DNA of 64,000 nt from Beroe forskalii (taxonomy: Eukaryota > Ctenophora > Nuda > Beroida > Beroidae). The number at the start of each line of letters is the position of its first letter. Within the stretch, counting starts at the first letter, position 1. The notes beneath the pieces were generated by a model that ran no database searches, was not told where the DNA came from, and saw nothing but the letters and a program-made list of their open reading frames with translations. The stretch is from positions 186,001 to 250,000 of the forward strand of contig WFMF01000053.1 in the NCBI GenBank assembly GCA_011033025.1, in the 5' to 3' direction. A program made the translations under genes and the position numbers. Positions 23,896 through 36,209 of the stretch are shown here, piece by piece.

Positions 23896-24459
23896 ATGAT
23901 GATTTGGGGATCAGATAACGCCCCGTTACATTCAGGCAAGATTAACCCTAGCATAGCGGGATCCAACCAGACACAAAACCTAACCCTACCCCAGCGCTGA
24001 CTCTGACCACAACCCAAACCAGTGACCCAAACCTTTGCTCGGAGTTATCAGGGGTTAGAGTGTCGTGAGATCAAATCTCCAGTTCCCACCATCAAGCCCT
24101 GTTATACCCGGGGAAATATTCGCACGTACAAAAGATAAGACTCGAGCAAGCTGTCATGCTCCACTCTCACAGGGAAATATAGTGACTAGTGAGATAGGGG
24201 GATAGTGAGATAGGCAAATAGATAGTGTGAGCAATCAAAGGCACCCGGCATAACAAATACCGGCCTCCCCAGACCTCAAAACATCTGTGTACTTTAAATG
24301 TATATATAGTCAGGTACATCCTCATAATATTATGATGTAGACAAATCACTACATTTTGCCATGATAATGACGTCATAGATACACATAGGTCTTGTAAGGA
24401 CCCCCAGATGTTATATATTGAGCTAGACACACACACGCACACTGCTAAACTCCGCGCGC

Positions 24460-24535
24460 GAGAAATAGGCGGTGTTACGTCATCAATTTACTACATTTAG
24501 ATATGATAATAACGTCATCCTACCCGCCTATTTCC
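24460..24535. repeat. CRE-core MITE, full copy
   Basis: GAGAAATAGGCGGTG, preceded by GCGCGC, and TACCCGCCTATTTCCCAC enclose TTACGTCATCAA and ATGATAATAACGTCATC. Length matches the 22080 copy. Confidence 0.8.
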
Positions 24536-26283
24536 CACATACGAGCACAGCTAGTACATGTCTAGTTGCTATCTCCTACTGTCTCAGAGATATTACGTCA
24601 GACGGTGGTTTGAGCAGTCGGCTGCTCTAATTCCCAGTGCTTACAGCTCGTATATGACCCCAATTTTAATGCCCCAGTATCCCTATATATACCCCTTAAT
24701 ACCCCACTCTAATTCCTGATATTTGGTGCACCGTGATTGATTATTGAACCTCCAAAGTAGAAATAGAAATAGTACTTAAGGGTCTAATTACAAAAATAAC
24801 GAAACGTTAGACCGAAATTTTATCACTGAAAAGTCCTCAACTTGGGATATCCAACCTCATAGCAAAACTTGCAGTCTTATCAAAGTTTGTGTTTTTAGAC
24901 ACATGCTAACAAAAACATGCAAAGAAACGCAGTATTTGTGAGAAATATTATGACGTCAGTGTCTGACAACTTCCTTAGACAGTGGCCCGTGCATTATTAT
25001 AGCAGTCATAGCGCAGTAAAAAATCACCATGTGCGCTGAAATATGTGACGTAATTATCAGGGTAGAAAGTGGTGAATTGATGACATCACCCAACCTTTAA
25101 ATGGCACTGTCTGGCTACCAACTATCAGACACCAGACAGATATAAACCAAAGAAGAGACGGGCCTAGCCTTGCTGACAATTAAATATCCTTTGGGTATTT
25201 GAAACCAGCCATCATCATCAGGGGTCTAATTGGCAATTATAGTAGCAAAGTTAAGGGAGGGTTCTGTCACCGGTTTGATATACAATGGCCATCATAGTTG
25301 CTACCGGTTTCCTTGGGTGGATCCCCTGAAAACCAACTCATCAGTAACAAATGCAACCAGGGTCGTTAATTACGTGCAAAAATCGTCAAAAAGTGCAACT
25401 TTTATGATTTTGAAGAAAATATGCGGATCTTTTCCTGCAAAATACGTGACTCATCACAAAGACAAAAGAATTCGATTGGGCAGGGGTTCAAATACGCGAA
25501 AAAATACGTCAGAAAATATGCAATAAAACGGCTGATCAAAACCAACTCGTTAGGGACAATCCCGTACAGTTGCAGCTGCGAAATTGGAAATTGGTTGGAG
25601 CTCCTCTAATTGGGTTGCGTACTCAAGGGGAGGGTCTGTAGTTGTGAACAATTCGCAGACATCCTTTGATGACAGCCCCACCTTAATAGGTCATCTTCAA
25701 CTTAAACCATCAATTTCATAGGCTATACTATCTTTGTAATTTGTCAGCAATGTAAGAAGTGTGATATTGATGATGAGATCAAAGTATTTCCTTGTGTTCG
25801 ATTCAAAGATACATCATCACATTTTATCAAAGAGAAAGTGGCAATCTTTAAAGTGTAAGAAAAGCTGTCAAATGCAACTGTAAAATTTCTTTCATTTCAG
25901 ACTGGAAAATGTCTTTCAAAGGTAATTAAGAAAGACATTTTGCAATCTTGCTGGTTTCAATTTAAACATTGGGTGTGTATATAATGGTATACCCAATACT
26001 ATACAACAATCAGATCATCAAACGACATAAAACGTATCAAGCAAACAATCAAATTTGAGGTGACAACGCTATGCGATCTATGAGTTTGAGAGCTCCTTCA
26101 CCAAAAAACCCTCCCACATATCAACCTGCTCCTTCACAAACCTTGCAACTTGCTCCTTTACAAACGTTGCCGCCTCAACACCTACAATCACATCGTCGGA
26201 CAGGGAATCCTGACTCAGGAGACGCCAGTCTGTCTAGCCCATCAGTCTGCTCCATCACTGCACTTTTATTATGCCCCCGTGAG
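24536..26283. other. Non-coding stretch
   Basis: A CRE-family core lies at about 25038-25085. Sentences such as AAAACCAACTCRT...ACAA recur near 25330 and 25538. Open frames at 25230-25609 and 26071-26424 lack domain or splice support. Confidence 0.4.
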
Positions 26284-26475
26284 AATAATAGGCGGTTAAA
26301 TGATGACGTCATTATCATAGAGATTAATGTGGTAGTTGTGATGTTGAAACGTCTGTTTATGGCTCGTTGGTTTTTATATACCAACCGTCTCTTCATATAT
26401 ATCTTCGCTTTGTTACACAGGTAGGCGGGTTGTGATGACGTCATTATCAGGGCGGAGAATGGGGCGTTAGTGATG
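26284..26475. repeat. Two adjacent CRE-core MITE copies
   Basis: First copy: GAATAATAGGCGGTTAAATG, then ATGACGTCATTATCATAG (about 26284-26350). Second copy: GTAGGCGGGTTG, then TGATGACGTCATTATCAGGG and AATGGGGCGTTAGTGATGA (about 26421-26475). Confidence 0.7.
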
Positions 26476-27318
26476 ATTGAGTGGGGATTGGGTTAGTGCG
26501 CGGGACAAAAGTATGTTTTATAAGTGCTCCCAATATGGTCTCGCTCGTGAAAATATTATATGGCATGTTTTGTAAGATAAAATTATCTAGAGAGTGACTG
26601 GCTTAAATCACGCGCAATATTTACGTACAGTCGATTGAAATTTTTGTGACGTCATAATCATGCATCAGAATGATGCATTGATGATGAAAATTATCGCCAT
26701 CTTTTCACTTAGGCTGTAGGGTTAAATGTCGTGGAATGCCATCGCAGTCTGTATATACCGGAGCACAGTCTTACCTCGCTCACTCCTCGGATAAAAGAGG
26801 GTGTTTCTCACTGATCAGCTCGCTATCATACGTCATCAACACGCCATTTTAACCCTTGATAATGACGTCACTCTCAACCACGCTCTCCTCTCTCACACAA
26901 CACATCTCTCCGGGGAAGGTGAGAGAGTCTTTTGTAATTAGGTACAGTCTGCCCATGTACGTCATGTATTAGATGCCTCCCAATTAGTTAATTAGAGTGT
27001 GCGTCACTTCACGAGACTGTTATGCTTCTGAGAGGAGAAAGAAAAGGGAGACAGATAGGAGAGATAGAGGGGAGAGAGAAGGGTCCCCTCTTCTTGTTGA
27101 TGAGTCTGATTACACTAGACGTACCGTTGGGGGTTCAGTCGCTTTGGAACTTGAAATAATTTGGAGGGTTGCCTTTTTAATAAGTTACGATATATACGTT
27201 CAAAAGAGGCCCTTAAGAATATGGTTGGATTAGGCAGACATAGACAAGTATTCTAGACGAAGAGATTCGTTGGAAGAAAAGGGCTCAGGCTTTGAAATTC
27301 ACATGGAATCTATGATCA
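26476..27318. other. Non-coding stretch
   Basis: CRE-family cores lie at about 26640-26670 and 26828-26885. A purine-rich run lies at about 27030-27085. Confidence 0.45.
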
Positions 27319-27721
27319 AATCGTATCAAATTTAACTGAAGTCTGAGGGAATTAGTGTCAGAGTGGACGAGTATCTGAGAAAACTGGTGTCCGCGTAAAC
27401 TGGTGTCAGAATAAAGTTTATTCTGACACCAGTTTACTCTGATAACAGCTAAGTCTGACACCAGTTTATCCTGACACCAGTTCAATCTGACACCAGTTTA
27501 CTCAGTTACCAGTATACTCTGACACCAGTTCCTCCAGACACCAGTTCACTCTGACACCAGTTTACTGTGGCACCAGTTGCCTCAGACACCAGTTCACTCT
27601 GACACTAGTTCACTCTGACACCACTTCACTCTGACACCAGTTTACGCTGACACCAGTTTTCTCAGATACTAGTCCACTCTGACACTAATTCCTTCAGACA
27701 CCAGTTAAATTTGATACGATT
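27319..27721. mobile_element. Small foldback element built from TGACACCAG minisatellite
   Basis: The left end AATCGTATCAAATTTAACTG (27319) is exactly inverted at the right end (to 27721). The inversion continues inward for about 90 bp on each side through matching units (TCTGACACTAATTCC, CAGATACTMGTCCACTC, ACACCAGTTTTCTC, CAGTTTACGC). The inside is a tandem array of ~16 bp units, consensus TCTGACACCAGTTTAC, and CTGGTGTCAGAATAAA meets its inverse at about 27403-27435 as a perfect palindrome. More inverted-orientation units follow to 27840. No target duplication was found. Long inverted repeats made of short tandem repeats are typical of foldback transposons. Confidence 0.65.
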
Positions 27722-27840
27722 ATTATAAACTGGTGTCAGACTAAGCTGCTATCAGAGTTAACTGGTGTCAGAATAAACTGCTATCAGAGTTAACTGGTGT
27801 CAGGGTAAGCTGGTATCATGGTAAACTGGTGTCAGGGTTC
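27722..27840. repeat. Outlying inverted-orientation minisatellite units
   Basis: AACTGGTGTCAG units alternate with CTGCTATCAGAGTT or CTGGTATCATGGTA. They are the reverse complement of the array to the left. Confidence 0.75.
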
Positions 27841-28897
27841 TGTATTCTGCAATCCTGCATTACATGGACCTGGTATGAAGTCTAGGAGGGCTATCTGGAA
27901 CATACTGAGACGGACAGCGTCTCGCCTATCTAGAGCTGAGCTTTTTGATGATTATGTTAGACGTATGGGTTAAGTTAGGAACACACATAGTTATTATATA
28001 TTAGGACAGTCTATGCCATGTTATATGTGGAGGGTTTGGAATGGGGGTGGCGGGGAGACAGACCTTGACAGAAACATCTCCCCTTGATTATGTGAGACGG
28101 ATTATGTTGGGAAGCTGGGGAGTGTGGGATAGAAAGATTGAGAAAAAGGATAAAAAAGAAATCAAGAACTCGTAAATTAAGAATCTTGATTTTCTAAGGG
28201 GAGAGAAGAGATCAAACACTCTGGAAGGTGGCCCCCTGAATACATGGAAGTCACAACGTTCAAGACATTATTGGGCGGAGAGACGTATGGGAATATGTGA
28301 TTTACTCTAAAGAGGGCCCTGCAAAAGATATCTAAACATAATATAGTGGAGATAATCTTCAAAAGAGATTTAGCTGGTCCGGAGGCGGACTCCGGATTGA
28401 GCAACGAGATAGGTTGAGATTGAGCAAGGAAACAGGTTGTGATTGAGCATGGAAACAGACAGAGATTGGGACTTAACACTTTTCAATTCGGACATCAGGC
28501 GGTCTGCCATCCTGCCGCCATACCTATATACTGTTTATGATAATGCCGGCTTGATGGTTTCCTTTCCGGCTGGGTGTCTTGCCACCGCCGTCCGCCGTCT
28601 TGGAATTGAGCTCATCGCTCGTTCGGACGGCTTATAATTATTATCCTCCCAATTATCAAAGCCTGAGGGGTAAATTAGTTTCATCGGGTGTAATTGTATG
28701 GGCTCGAAGGCTCCAGAATGGCTAGAAGGTCTCGGTCTCCGTGCATGAAATTAAAAATCGACCCTGATAAATTCGTCACCAATACACCACTCAAACCCTG
28801 ATAATTACGTCACTATACCGACCGCCCCCTCATATATTTAGGATCAGATGAAACAGTAGTATGTTTTGAAAAGCTCCTTCAACCTACATATATCCTC

Positions 28898-29052
28898 GCA
28901 GAGTTTGTCGAGACTTCTGAAGGGCTCGCCTCACACTCTGGATTCTTGCAGAGATTGTGTCGAGACTTCTGCAGGTCTCGCCTCACACTCTCTGGATTCT
29001 TGCAGAGTTTGTCGAGACTTTTGCTGGTCTCGCCTCTCATACTCTGGATTCT
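28898..29052. repeat. Minisatellite, three ~50-54 bp units
   Basis: Units begin at 28898, 28948 and 29002. Each reads GCAGAG(A/T)TTGT, GTCGAGACTT, CTCGCCTC, CACTC and GGATTCT. Confidence 0.85.
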
Positions 29053-29651
29053 CCCCAGAGGAATCCTTGGAAAAGGTCGTCTGACTGGGTAATCCTGACC
29101 ACAGCGTGGTATATATTGGCTAATCAGTTGTAGGATATTTCTATGATTCTGCGACCTGATTGGTTGACCTCGATGCAAGGCTATGGGTAAACTAATCGTA
29201 ATGAACGGTGTCGCCTAGATAATATTTCCCATCAAGAAACTGTAGATTTTATTAACAGTTTTTTGGGGCGACTATGATAATAAGAATGCTCAGGGTGCGT
29301 TGCTTATTACTAGACGGTCTGTGAATTTCAACTTTGGTCAAGCAAAAAATAAAACTGAAAAATGTAAGAATAAATATTTCGCAAATTGCCTTGCTTGTCC
29401 TGTGTGTTGTATAAAAGTACAAATGTTGTCTCAAAAACATTTCCAAGAGACATGGTAAGAAACATCACCAAAAATGTTTCCTGACTTGAAGTAAGGTACT
29501 TTTTCGAAATTCAATTTGAATTATTAGCACTGTGCTACAGAACGTCTGGACGCTGGAAGAAGACTTATTAAATATATTTGTGTTTTAGATTTTGGGAATT
29601 AACAAACAATTTCAACAAAAGAAATTAATCGTTAGCCTCACTTCTTCAAAA
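29053..29651. other. Upstream region of the membrane protein gene
   Basis: A weak CCAAT-type hairpin lies at about 29115-29170 (TTGGCTAATCAG and CCTGATTGGTTG). TGTTTTAG at 29581-29588 could be the acceptor of a 5'UTR intron for the gene that follows. Confidence 0.35.
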
Positions 29652-30911
29652 ATGTTCCTACTTGCATCATCAATTTTACTTCTGCTGATTTCCGGTGTCA
29701 CATCAATAGGTCTCGGGTTGATGGTGACATCACCGAATTTCACAAGTTCATCAACCGTTAGTGTTACGAAACCCTTGACAACTCACAGAACAGAAGCTAC
29801 CCCTAAGTCATCATATCGTAAACCATTATACAACACCTGCTTAACCAACAAATCGCAAATCCAAACAAGTTCGGCCCAGATCCTCTATCAGTTTTCTGTA
29901 AGTCACTTGGAGGAGTGTATTACCTACTGCAAACTCACTAAACCCTGCTCTTCCTTCTCCTACTCCGGAGGGAACTGTACTTTGTTCCGGGTTATGGTGC
30001 TGTTCAGCTTGCTGAACCACCCCGAGGTAACTCTAGCGGGGGATATGGGGTGTTACAGGTGTGTTGAGAGTGAGAGGACGCTTCATAACCATTCCCTAAC
30101 AGGACTGCTTATCAAGCACAGTGACACAGACCAGTGTCTGGCGCTCAGAAACTTGAACTTCACCAACACTTCATCCATACTGTACGCGTTAACTTGGAAG
30201 CCGTGCCATAGAGCTAACCTTTGGTCGATTTCTGCTGGTAACTCTGCAACAAGTGAGGAGATGCAGTTTCCTGTCATTGTTAACGTTTCCCTTTTCAAAT
30301 CAAGAGACTCTGCTTTACAGTGGAGTAAAAACTTCGTACATGTGGCTAAAAGAAAGCCATTTCAGCGCCGATACCAACAGTTTTCCTTGAAAAAGCAGTC
30401 TCGTGGAAAAGGGTGCACATTCTCCATTACAAATGTAGTTGTGAGGGAAAACAGGTCATCGCCAAACTCTCTATCTACTGACCCCGGGAGCTTTGACAAC
30501 TTGAACCGGTCTTTGGTAAGACTAGCCTTCGTATTGCCAGGAGCCACGAAGAAAACATGCCCTCTGGAGATGTTGACTCCTAAGAACGGGAAAGTGATCA
30601 ATACTCAGAATGTTCCTTTTGCGATACATGGCCATACAGTTCAAATCCAATGTAACCCGGGTTTCGGAGTGAAATCTCTCAACGACTACACGATTCACCA
30701 GGAAGTAAAATGCCGGGATGCCGTAAGTACTAAGAAATGTGTTAGGATTCGGAGGGTATCATCTCTCCTACTGACTTGGAAGAGTTGGATGATACTGGGA
30801 CTGCTAGTGTTCGTTATTGTGGGGAGTGGGGTGTTGCTGGAACGGCTGTGTGGGATGAAGTGGAAGAGATCAGAGCCAGAAGAGGGTCGGAGGCCGGATA
30901 ATGAAGCATGA
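29652..30911 (+). CDS. Type I membrane protein with PAN-like and sushi-like domains
   Basis: A single open frame of 419 residues from the ATG at 29652 to TGA at 30909-30911. The start is chosen because the next residues form a signal peptide (MFLLASSILLLLISGVTS). A Thr/Ser-rich stretch follows. Next is a cysteine segment (LEECITYCKLTKPCSSFSYS, then NCTLF, about residues 88-115) resembling a PAN/apple module, and a segment LIKHSDTDQCLAL...KPCHRANLWSIS (about 155-192) that recalls one ricin-type trefoil repeat. A CCP/sushi-like module (CPLEMLTPKNGKV to KKCVRI, about 315-375) precedes one membrane helix (WMILGLLVFVIVGSGVLL) and a short charged tail. There are many N-glycosylation sequons. AATAAA at 31059 is a likely poly(A) signal. 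It is probably a cell-surface adhesion or recognition receptor; the ligand is unknown. Domain calls come from motif appearance only. Confidence 0.75.
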   Translation: MFLLASSILLLLISGVTSIGLGLMVTSPNFTSSSTVSVTKPLTTHRTEATPKSSYRKPLYNTCLTNKSQIQTSSAQILYQFSVSHLEECITYCKLTKPCSSFSYSGGNCTLFRVMVLFSLLNHPEVTLAGDMGCYRCVESERTLHNHSLTGLLIKHSDTDQCLALRNLNFTNTSSILYALTWKPCHRANLWSISAGNSATSEEMQFPVIVNVSLFKSRDSALQWSKNFVHVAKRKPFQRRYQQFSLKKQSRGKGCTFSITNVVVRENRSSPNSLSTDPGSFDNLNRSLVRLAFVLPGATKKTCPLEMLTPKNGKVINTQNVPFAIHGHTVQIQCNPGFGVKSLNDYTIHQEVKCRDAVSTKKCVRIRRVSSLLLTWKSWMILGLLVFVIVGSGVLLERLCGMKWKRSEPEEGRRPDNEA

Positions 30912-31058
30912 GAACAAAACTTAGAGGCTTTAGCATGCTGTCATGACTTGAAGAATGTCTTCAGAATGAATAAGATCTTCAGAATGAATTAGAATCGAGA
31001 AACTTTGGACACTTCAGTACGGATACGGTATTACTTCGCGATTAATTAACTTTTTTCA

Positions 31059-31064
31059 AATAAA
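31059..31064 (+). terminator. Poly(A) signal AATAAA
   Basis: AATAAA lies about 150 bp after the stop of the membrane protein gene, on the same strand. Confidence 0.5.
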
Positions 31065-31264
31065 TCATTGTCTTGCAGAAAAAAGCTCTTCTTTGTAAGA
31101 AGTTGCTTCAACTTTAACTTTGCTATTATTTCACTTTAGCGTCAATGAGTACAAATTCTTCTGATACTTTTGAAATATCAGATATTAGATTATCGCCCTA
31201 TTAATTTTTTCCGTAAATTAGACATCTAATAACAAAATTTTAGTTCTATTTGATAATAATTTAC

Positions 31265-34200
31265 CTGTAATAACCGCTGCAATACTGAAAGCAGGTACCA
31301 GGTTGTCACTGAAAGCTACCTGTTCACATGCCTGATCCTGGAATGGAAGGCGGGGTTTTAGTGATTGCTTTGGGGAAGTATTCGGCGATATTAATTAAGT
31401 GATTACTTTGGGGAAGTATTCTGCGATATTAATTAAAAGGCACACTCCTAGGGGAAAACATCTCCGTAGTGGCGTAGTACACGAGGAAGTAGTACACGTA
31501 GTAATCACTTCATGCTATAACTTACCACAAATTTGGAAGCAGCAGTGTTGAAGCAGTAGTTGAGGGTCAGTTTGTTGAGACCAGGGTTAATCCTCTTGTT
31601 GCCTCTTACAGTTTCATTTCCTGATAGAATGTGAACCAGCTCCTTCACCTGAAAGAAAAATCATAAACATGTCACTTATTTCAGTGCAATAGAGGCTATG
31701 TCACTAGACCAATTCCTGCATCATCGTTTCTACATAACTCTGTGAAATTTGCCGAAAAACATAGCGAGCAGTATCCAAAATTGGAAAAAAAATCTACGTA
31801 ATATTAATTAAATGAATGTACCTTGTTAGCCATGTGTTCGTTGCTGCTAGCACTGATACTGTTGATGGGTGTCACAGTGACCAGCTTCAGAGCAGACCTC
31901 ATCTTTGAGATATCCTTATCCTTATCAGCCACGAACTTCTGAATCGTCTGTTCGGTATCCTGATAAAAGGTTCAGGAGAGCTGTAAGTCCCATAATAAAA
32001 TTACTTATAACAATATGGTAAGTTTAATCGTTTAAGTTCACGCAATTTCACGAATAACTCAGATGCTGGATGGCTTTTTCTACTTCATATGTCTTCGGTA
32101 AATGCTTTTTAAAAGACCAACGTCTTACCCTGAGCAGTTTAAGGAGTCTCTGGTACTCGGTAAAGGCTGTAGTACTGATGATGTTGACGTTGACTATGGC
32201 TTCAGACGATAAGAGCCTTGACCTCCTTCTACCAGGAACCGATACTGATTCTGAAAAGTTGCAGGACGACATCAAACAGTGTGGGCCCACTCATGTAATA
32301 TCATAAGCAATACGCATGGACTATCCTTTGGCAAAAATCGGGAATGTAACACCGACTCAGGGTAATAGGTGGATATATAATATCGATTACTGCAACTCAA
32401 CAATTCCATAATTATTATGAACTGTTGTGAAATTATGATACCTGACGAACTCTGTCTCTCAATGGAAGTTTGCTTCTCCAAATCCTTCTTTTGAACGGTT
32501 TCAGGTTTTGGTTCTTGTGCCCCCTGCTTCTCTTGCAACTGTCTTGCCTGCTCCTCTTGAGCTTGCTCCTGTTTTGCTTGTTCCTGCTTAACTTTTTCTT
32601 GTTTTTCTTGTTCCTCTTTAAGAGACTGAGCTACGAGGGCTGCCTGTTCTTCGTTTACCCTTTTTATTGCATCATTGAGCTGATCAACAGTGATTCTTAC
32701 GTTGTTGTAAACCAAGAACATTTCTTGCTGAAAATGAAAATGAAAATGTCAGTCACGGAATTGAGAAACTACTTTTTCCTTTTCATCTCACATCAAATAA
32801 GCATCAACATTGATGATCAATATCATTTCTTCATACTAACCTCGAATTTCAGAGCAGTTGGGATGTCCAGGATGCCCCCTTCATACAGGGAACTAGCAGA
32901 TGATTTCAGAGATACAATTTCTGAACTCAATATGTCAAGAGAGGTGATCAAGCCTTCGATTTCTGGATCAATTCTGGGATCTGGTACACATTTTCGGGCA
33001 ACCTCTAAAATTTCTGAAATTGAGTTATATTGCAATGAAAATGAGATTCTGAACTATATGAAATAATGATACTGTATATAACTATATGAAACAATCATCA
33101 ACTATTTCATCCACTCTCAAGTTAAATAGACTATTGCAGGCTCACTCAATAACTTCTTTAGTTCATAGAATCAAACTCTTACAAACTGACCTAGAGTAGT
33201 GCCCTCATAAATTGTGATATTATTCCAACTAGCACTAATCTGACGTTGCTTTTCAGCAGCTTCTTGACGAGCCTTCTCTTTTTCTGATTGTTCCTTCCTT
33301 AGAAATTGAAGCTTTTAAATGTAAAATGCTTTTAGATTGATAAGATAGCTGATTGCAATCTCAATGATTGGATAAAATTAACCTAATCTCAATAGGTCTA
33401 TAAATAAATCTAATTCCTACTTTTTCAGAGTAGCCTTATCCTCTTCAAACTTCTTCTGGAAGTATTCCTGCTGCTTTTTGTATTCTGATTCAATGGTGCT
33501 GTCTCTGGGAATAAACAGCTGTTACCAATAAGTGACATTAAAGAAAAGTAAGTCACTGGTTAATTTTACTTACTATTTTCTCAACAAGGCCATTAAATGG
33601 AAATTAGGAATTACCTCTTTGTTTTTCTATCACGAAGTTCCTGAACTTGTTGTTGAATCTTTGCTCTTGATTTTGCACTCCATTCTTCATAACTGTCATG
33701 TGAAAGTTGAGCAGATCTTTTGAAATGCTCAGCATGCTTCTTTTTCTCTTTTTCAATATACTCCTGATATAAAACTTTTTTACTATGATTAAAAAAACTA
33801 TGAAAATTATTCAAGGCAAAATAAAAATGTACAGAACATGATAGGATAGAATTGAATATGATTTTACTTACTACTCCAGACTTTTTGTTTTCCTGTTCAA
33901 TATGTAATAGGGACAATGAGTCATTCAAAAACTCCATTGATTCAATCATAGCCAGTGAAGTATTGAGCTGTTCACTAGAGATTTCATCTTGAGATTCTTG
34001 GCTATATTCAGATCTAAAGGATGGAGCCTCTCTAGATCTGGAGCATTTGTTGCTTTTTTGTGATGACATGTTCCTGGGCATAACTTTTCTTTCAGGAGAA
34101 CAGACTCTGTCTACAAGCTTGATATTATGCCTTGCTGGAATGACTTGGTGGCATGGTGGTAGCTCCTCCTAGAGAAATCAAATTTAACCATAAAATTAAC

Positions 34201-34669
34201 CAATTTTCTTTTGAACAATACCTAATTCTTAATCCTTCATGATAGTCAAACAACAATGATAGTCAGAATACATATTGTGGGATAAACTCTGATAATCTGA
34301 TGCTAAGCGTCACTTTATACATGCATACATACATACCTCAGAAAGAGCATGGGTTCTGTTATAAACAACTTGACCATGAGATGAACTTTTTAGGGAATCT
34401 ACAACATTCTTTGAGCAATAAACCATGTCCTTTAATTTAAGTTCATTGTCAATCTTATAGCGTAAATCCATTCTTTGTAGCTGATGGTTCAGAGCACTGG
34501 TAGAAAAATTAAATCCTTCTCCATACTCCAAATTTCTTTCATTTGATAGATTGAAACCACCTGATGTCTGATTTTGATAATATGTATCCTTGTCAAGTCT
34601 ATCCACATTACTTGGAATTGTAACCTTGAAGGCCACAGGACGTTTTGTCTTGACTGGTGATGTAGGCAT
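31265..34669 (-). CDS. GLE1: mRNA export factor GLE1, exons 1-11 (C-terminus not found)
   Basis: GLE1 is the inositol-hexakisphosphate-dependent activator of the DEAD-box protein DDX19/Dbp5 at the cytoplasmic face of the nuclear pore. Eleven exons join without a phase conflict: 34669-34337, 34168-33872, 33763-33615, 33504-33421, 33297-33191, 33004-32841, 32727-32442, 32250-32129, 31959-31822, 31648-31526, 31337-31265, all GT-AG. The start ATG is 34669. About 625 residues result: a disordered N-terminus, long coiled coil (EKEKKKHAEHFKRS..., then a Lys/Glu/Gln repeat of the EQAKQEQAQEEQ type in exon 7), and the beginning of the GLE1 core. In the core, LKLVTVTPINSISA, VHILSG and the final NLVPAFSIAAVI match my memory of the human protein. 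The frame leaves exon 11 in phase 1 through GTAAAT. The last roughly 150 residues, containing much of the InsP6/Dbp5 surface, were not found to the left, where the plus-strand membrane gene lies. Confidence 0.88.
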
Positions 34670-36010
34670 TATGAGAAGCTTTGAATATGGTTAACAGGAG
34701 TTACATCGAACCTCAGATAATACTTTATACAATGTTATCAATTATGGAATGTGGAAAAGATAATCATATCATACTGCATGAAAGGCCTATAAGTATTCAT
34801 AATTCAAATTAAAAGAATGAAAATCCAATATCACATTCATTAATTTCCAACAATCTTCCAATTACTTCATAATTGATTGAAACCCGATGAATCAGTCTAC
34901 AATAGTAATAGAAATAGAAATGCTTACACCATTTGTTATTAAATATCAAGCAAAAGTACTTTAAGCAAAAGTTTTGGAGAAGTTGAATGATATTTGTCAT
35001 CAAGGAAACTTCATGTTATTGTCTATTATATGTTTTTGTAATGAGAAGGTTGCAGATGTGTGTCTTGAAGAAAAGTACTTCTTTTTGATTCGAAAATCTA
35101 CATATTGCTACATTAGGTGGTTCAACCACAACTAAAGGCATCATTGACATATGCATTTAACACTTATGCTATGCCACATAAAGTCAGAAAAGAGGATTCA
35201 TTATGTTGTGCAGCTATACAAAGTAAATGCATACTATCGTGGCAATGAAAATGCCGAATTCAGCATTTGCATTGCCAAGATACTATGCATTTACTTGAGC
35301 CCTTGTGACTTTGTAGAACTGTAGAAAATTTTTGACAGAGCATCAACTCAAATATTCAAACTAATTTCACCATATTATATCACTTGTCTATTAAAAAACA
35401 GGACTACAATAACAAGTAACAATAGTCAAACAAAAGGCTAAAATTGTTCGGATCGCACGATTTTTATTTAATCATTTAACCAAACAGCTGTACAGGCGTA
35501 TCATTTAACTTAACTTGGTAACTTGGTTATTTCCCTTTTGACAAGATGCCTGCGCAGGCCGCAGAGATTGTGCGACGAATTATTGAAACATTTTCAGTCG
35601 TTGCCTGCACTATATTTTTTCAATTAATATGGGGCCATATTTTTTAATATGGGCGCGCGCGAGCTATAGAGGCCAGAGGGGGCCAGGCAACGTCGACGGC
35701 CGTGAACCAACAGTGAGCGCCACGCGCAAAAAAGGTTCTAATATGATTTGATTCATGACTGAAATAATTTTTGCAGTGCAGCGAGTTGAAGCCGAGAACT
35801 GATCATTGCGCACTTGTGTGTTGTGGCGCGCGCCGCGCCGCGCATAAAATCCACAAAACATACGATAAATAGTCATAAAGAACTTATGCGGGCTTATAGG
35901 AATAATGCGCCATAAAATTGATAAATTAGGGTGCGCCCTTTTTTCAAAGTTTTTTAGGCTCATTGACTCGATTGTAGATCTCAGTGAGCTGATCACGAGG
36001 ATATCAAGTT
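34670..36010. other. GLE1 upstream region
   Basis: No other exon was supported. It is AT-rich to 35500, then CpG- and GC-richer at 35640-35860. A minus-strand open frame at 35664-36026 has no recognisable domain. Confidence 0.45.
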
Positions 36011-36059
36011 TTTTGAAATTGGACAATGTCTTCCTTTGCCTCTGGGCGTTTTTCTGTTT

Positions 36060-36092
36060 CGTGACGTCACATCACGTGACCTGTCACGTGAT
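36060..36092. promoter_or_regulatory. CRE plus double E-box block, left arm
   Basis: GTGACGTCAC followed by two TCACGTGA-type E-boxes in 32 bp, then a CpG-rich 60 bp. It is the mirror of 42841-42872. It looks like a promoter core directed outward from the palindrome, towards the upstream side of GLE1. Confidence 0.45.
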
Positions 36093-36209
36093 CCGCCTGC
36101 TAGTACTTTGTGCGCGCTCTGATTCCGCGCACGCGATTGCAATTCTATGCGCGTTCGCGGATTTGAGTTGTCTGTGTCAATTCTGTGCTATCTATGGCAT
36201 TGGTAAGAC

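Noticed and set aside
27319..27840. CRISPR-like array
   Set aside because: Spacing is about 16 bp with no unique spacers, units invert, and the host is eukaryotic.
35664..36026. Minus-strand open frame as a truncated second LINE ORF1 at the left palindrome edge
   Set aside because: The residues do not resemble the right-hand ORF1, and the inversion ends at 36011 before any ORF1 sequence.
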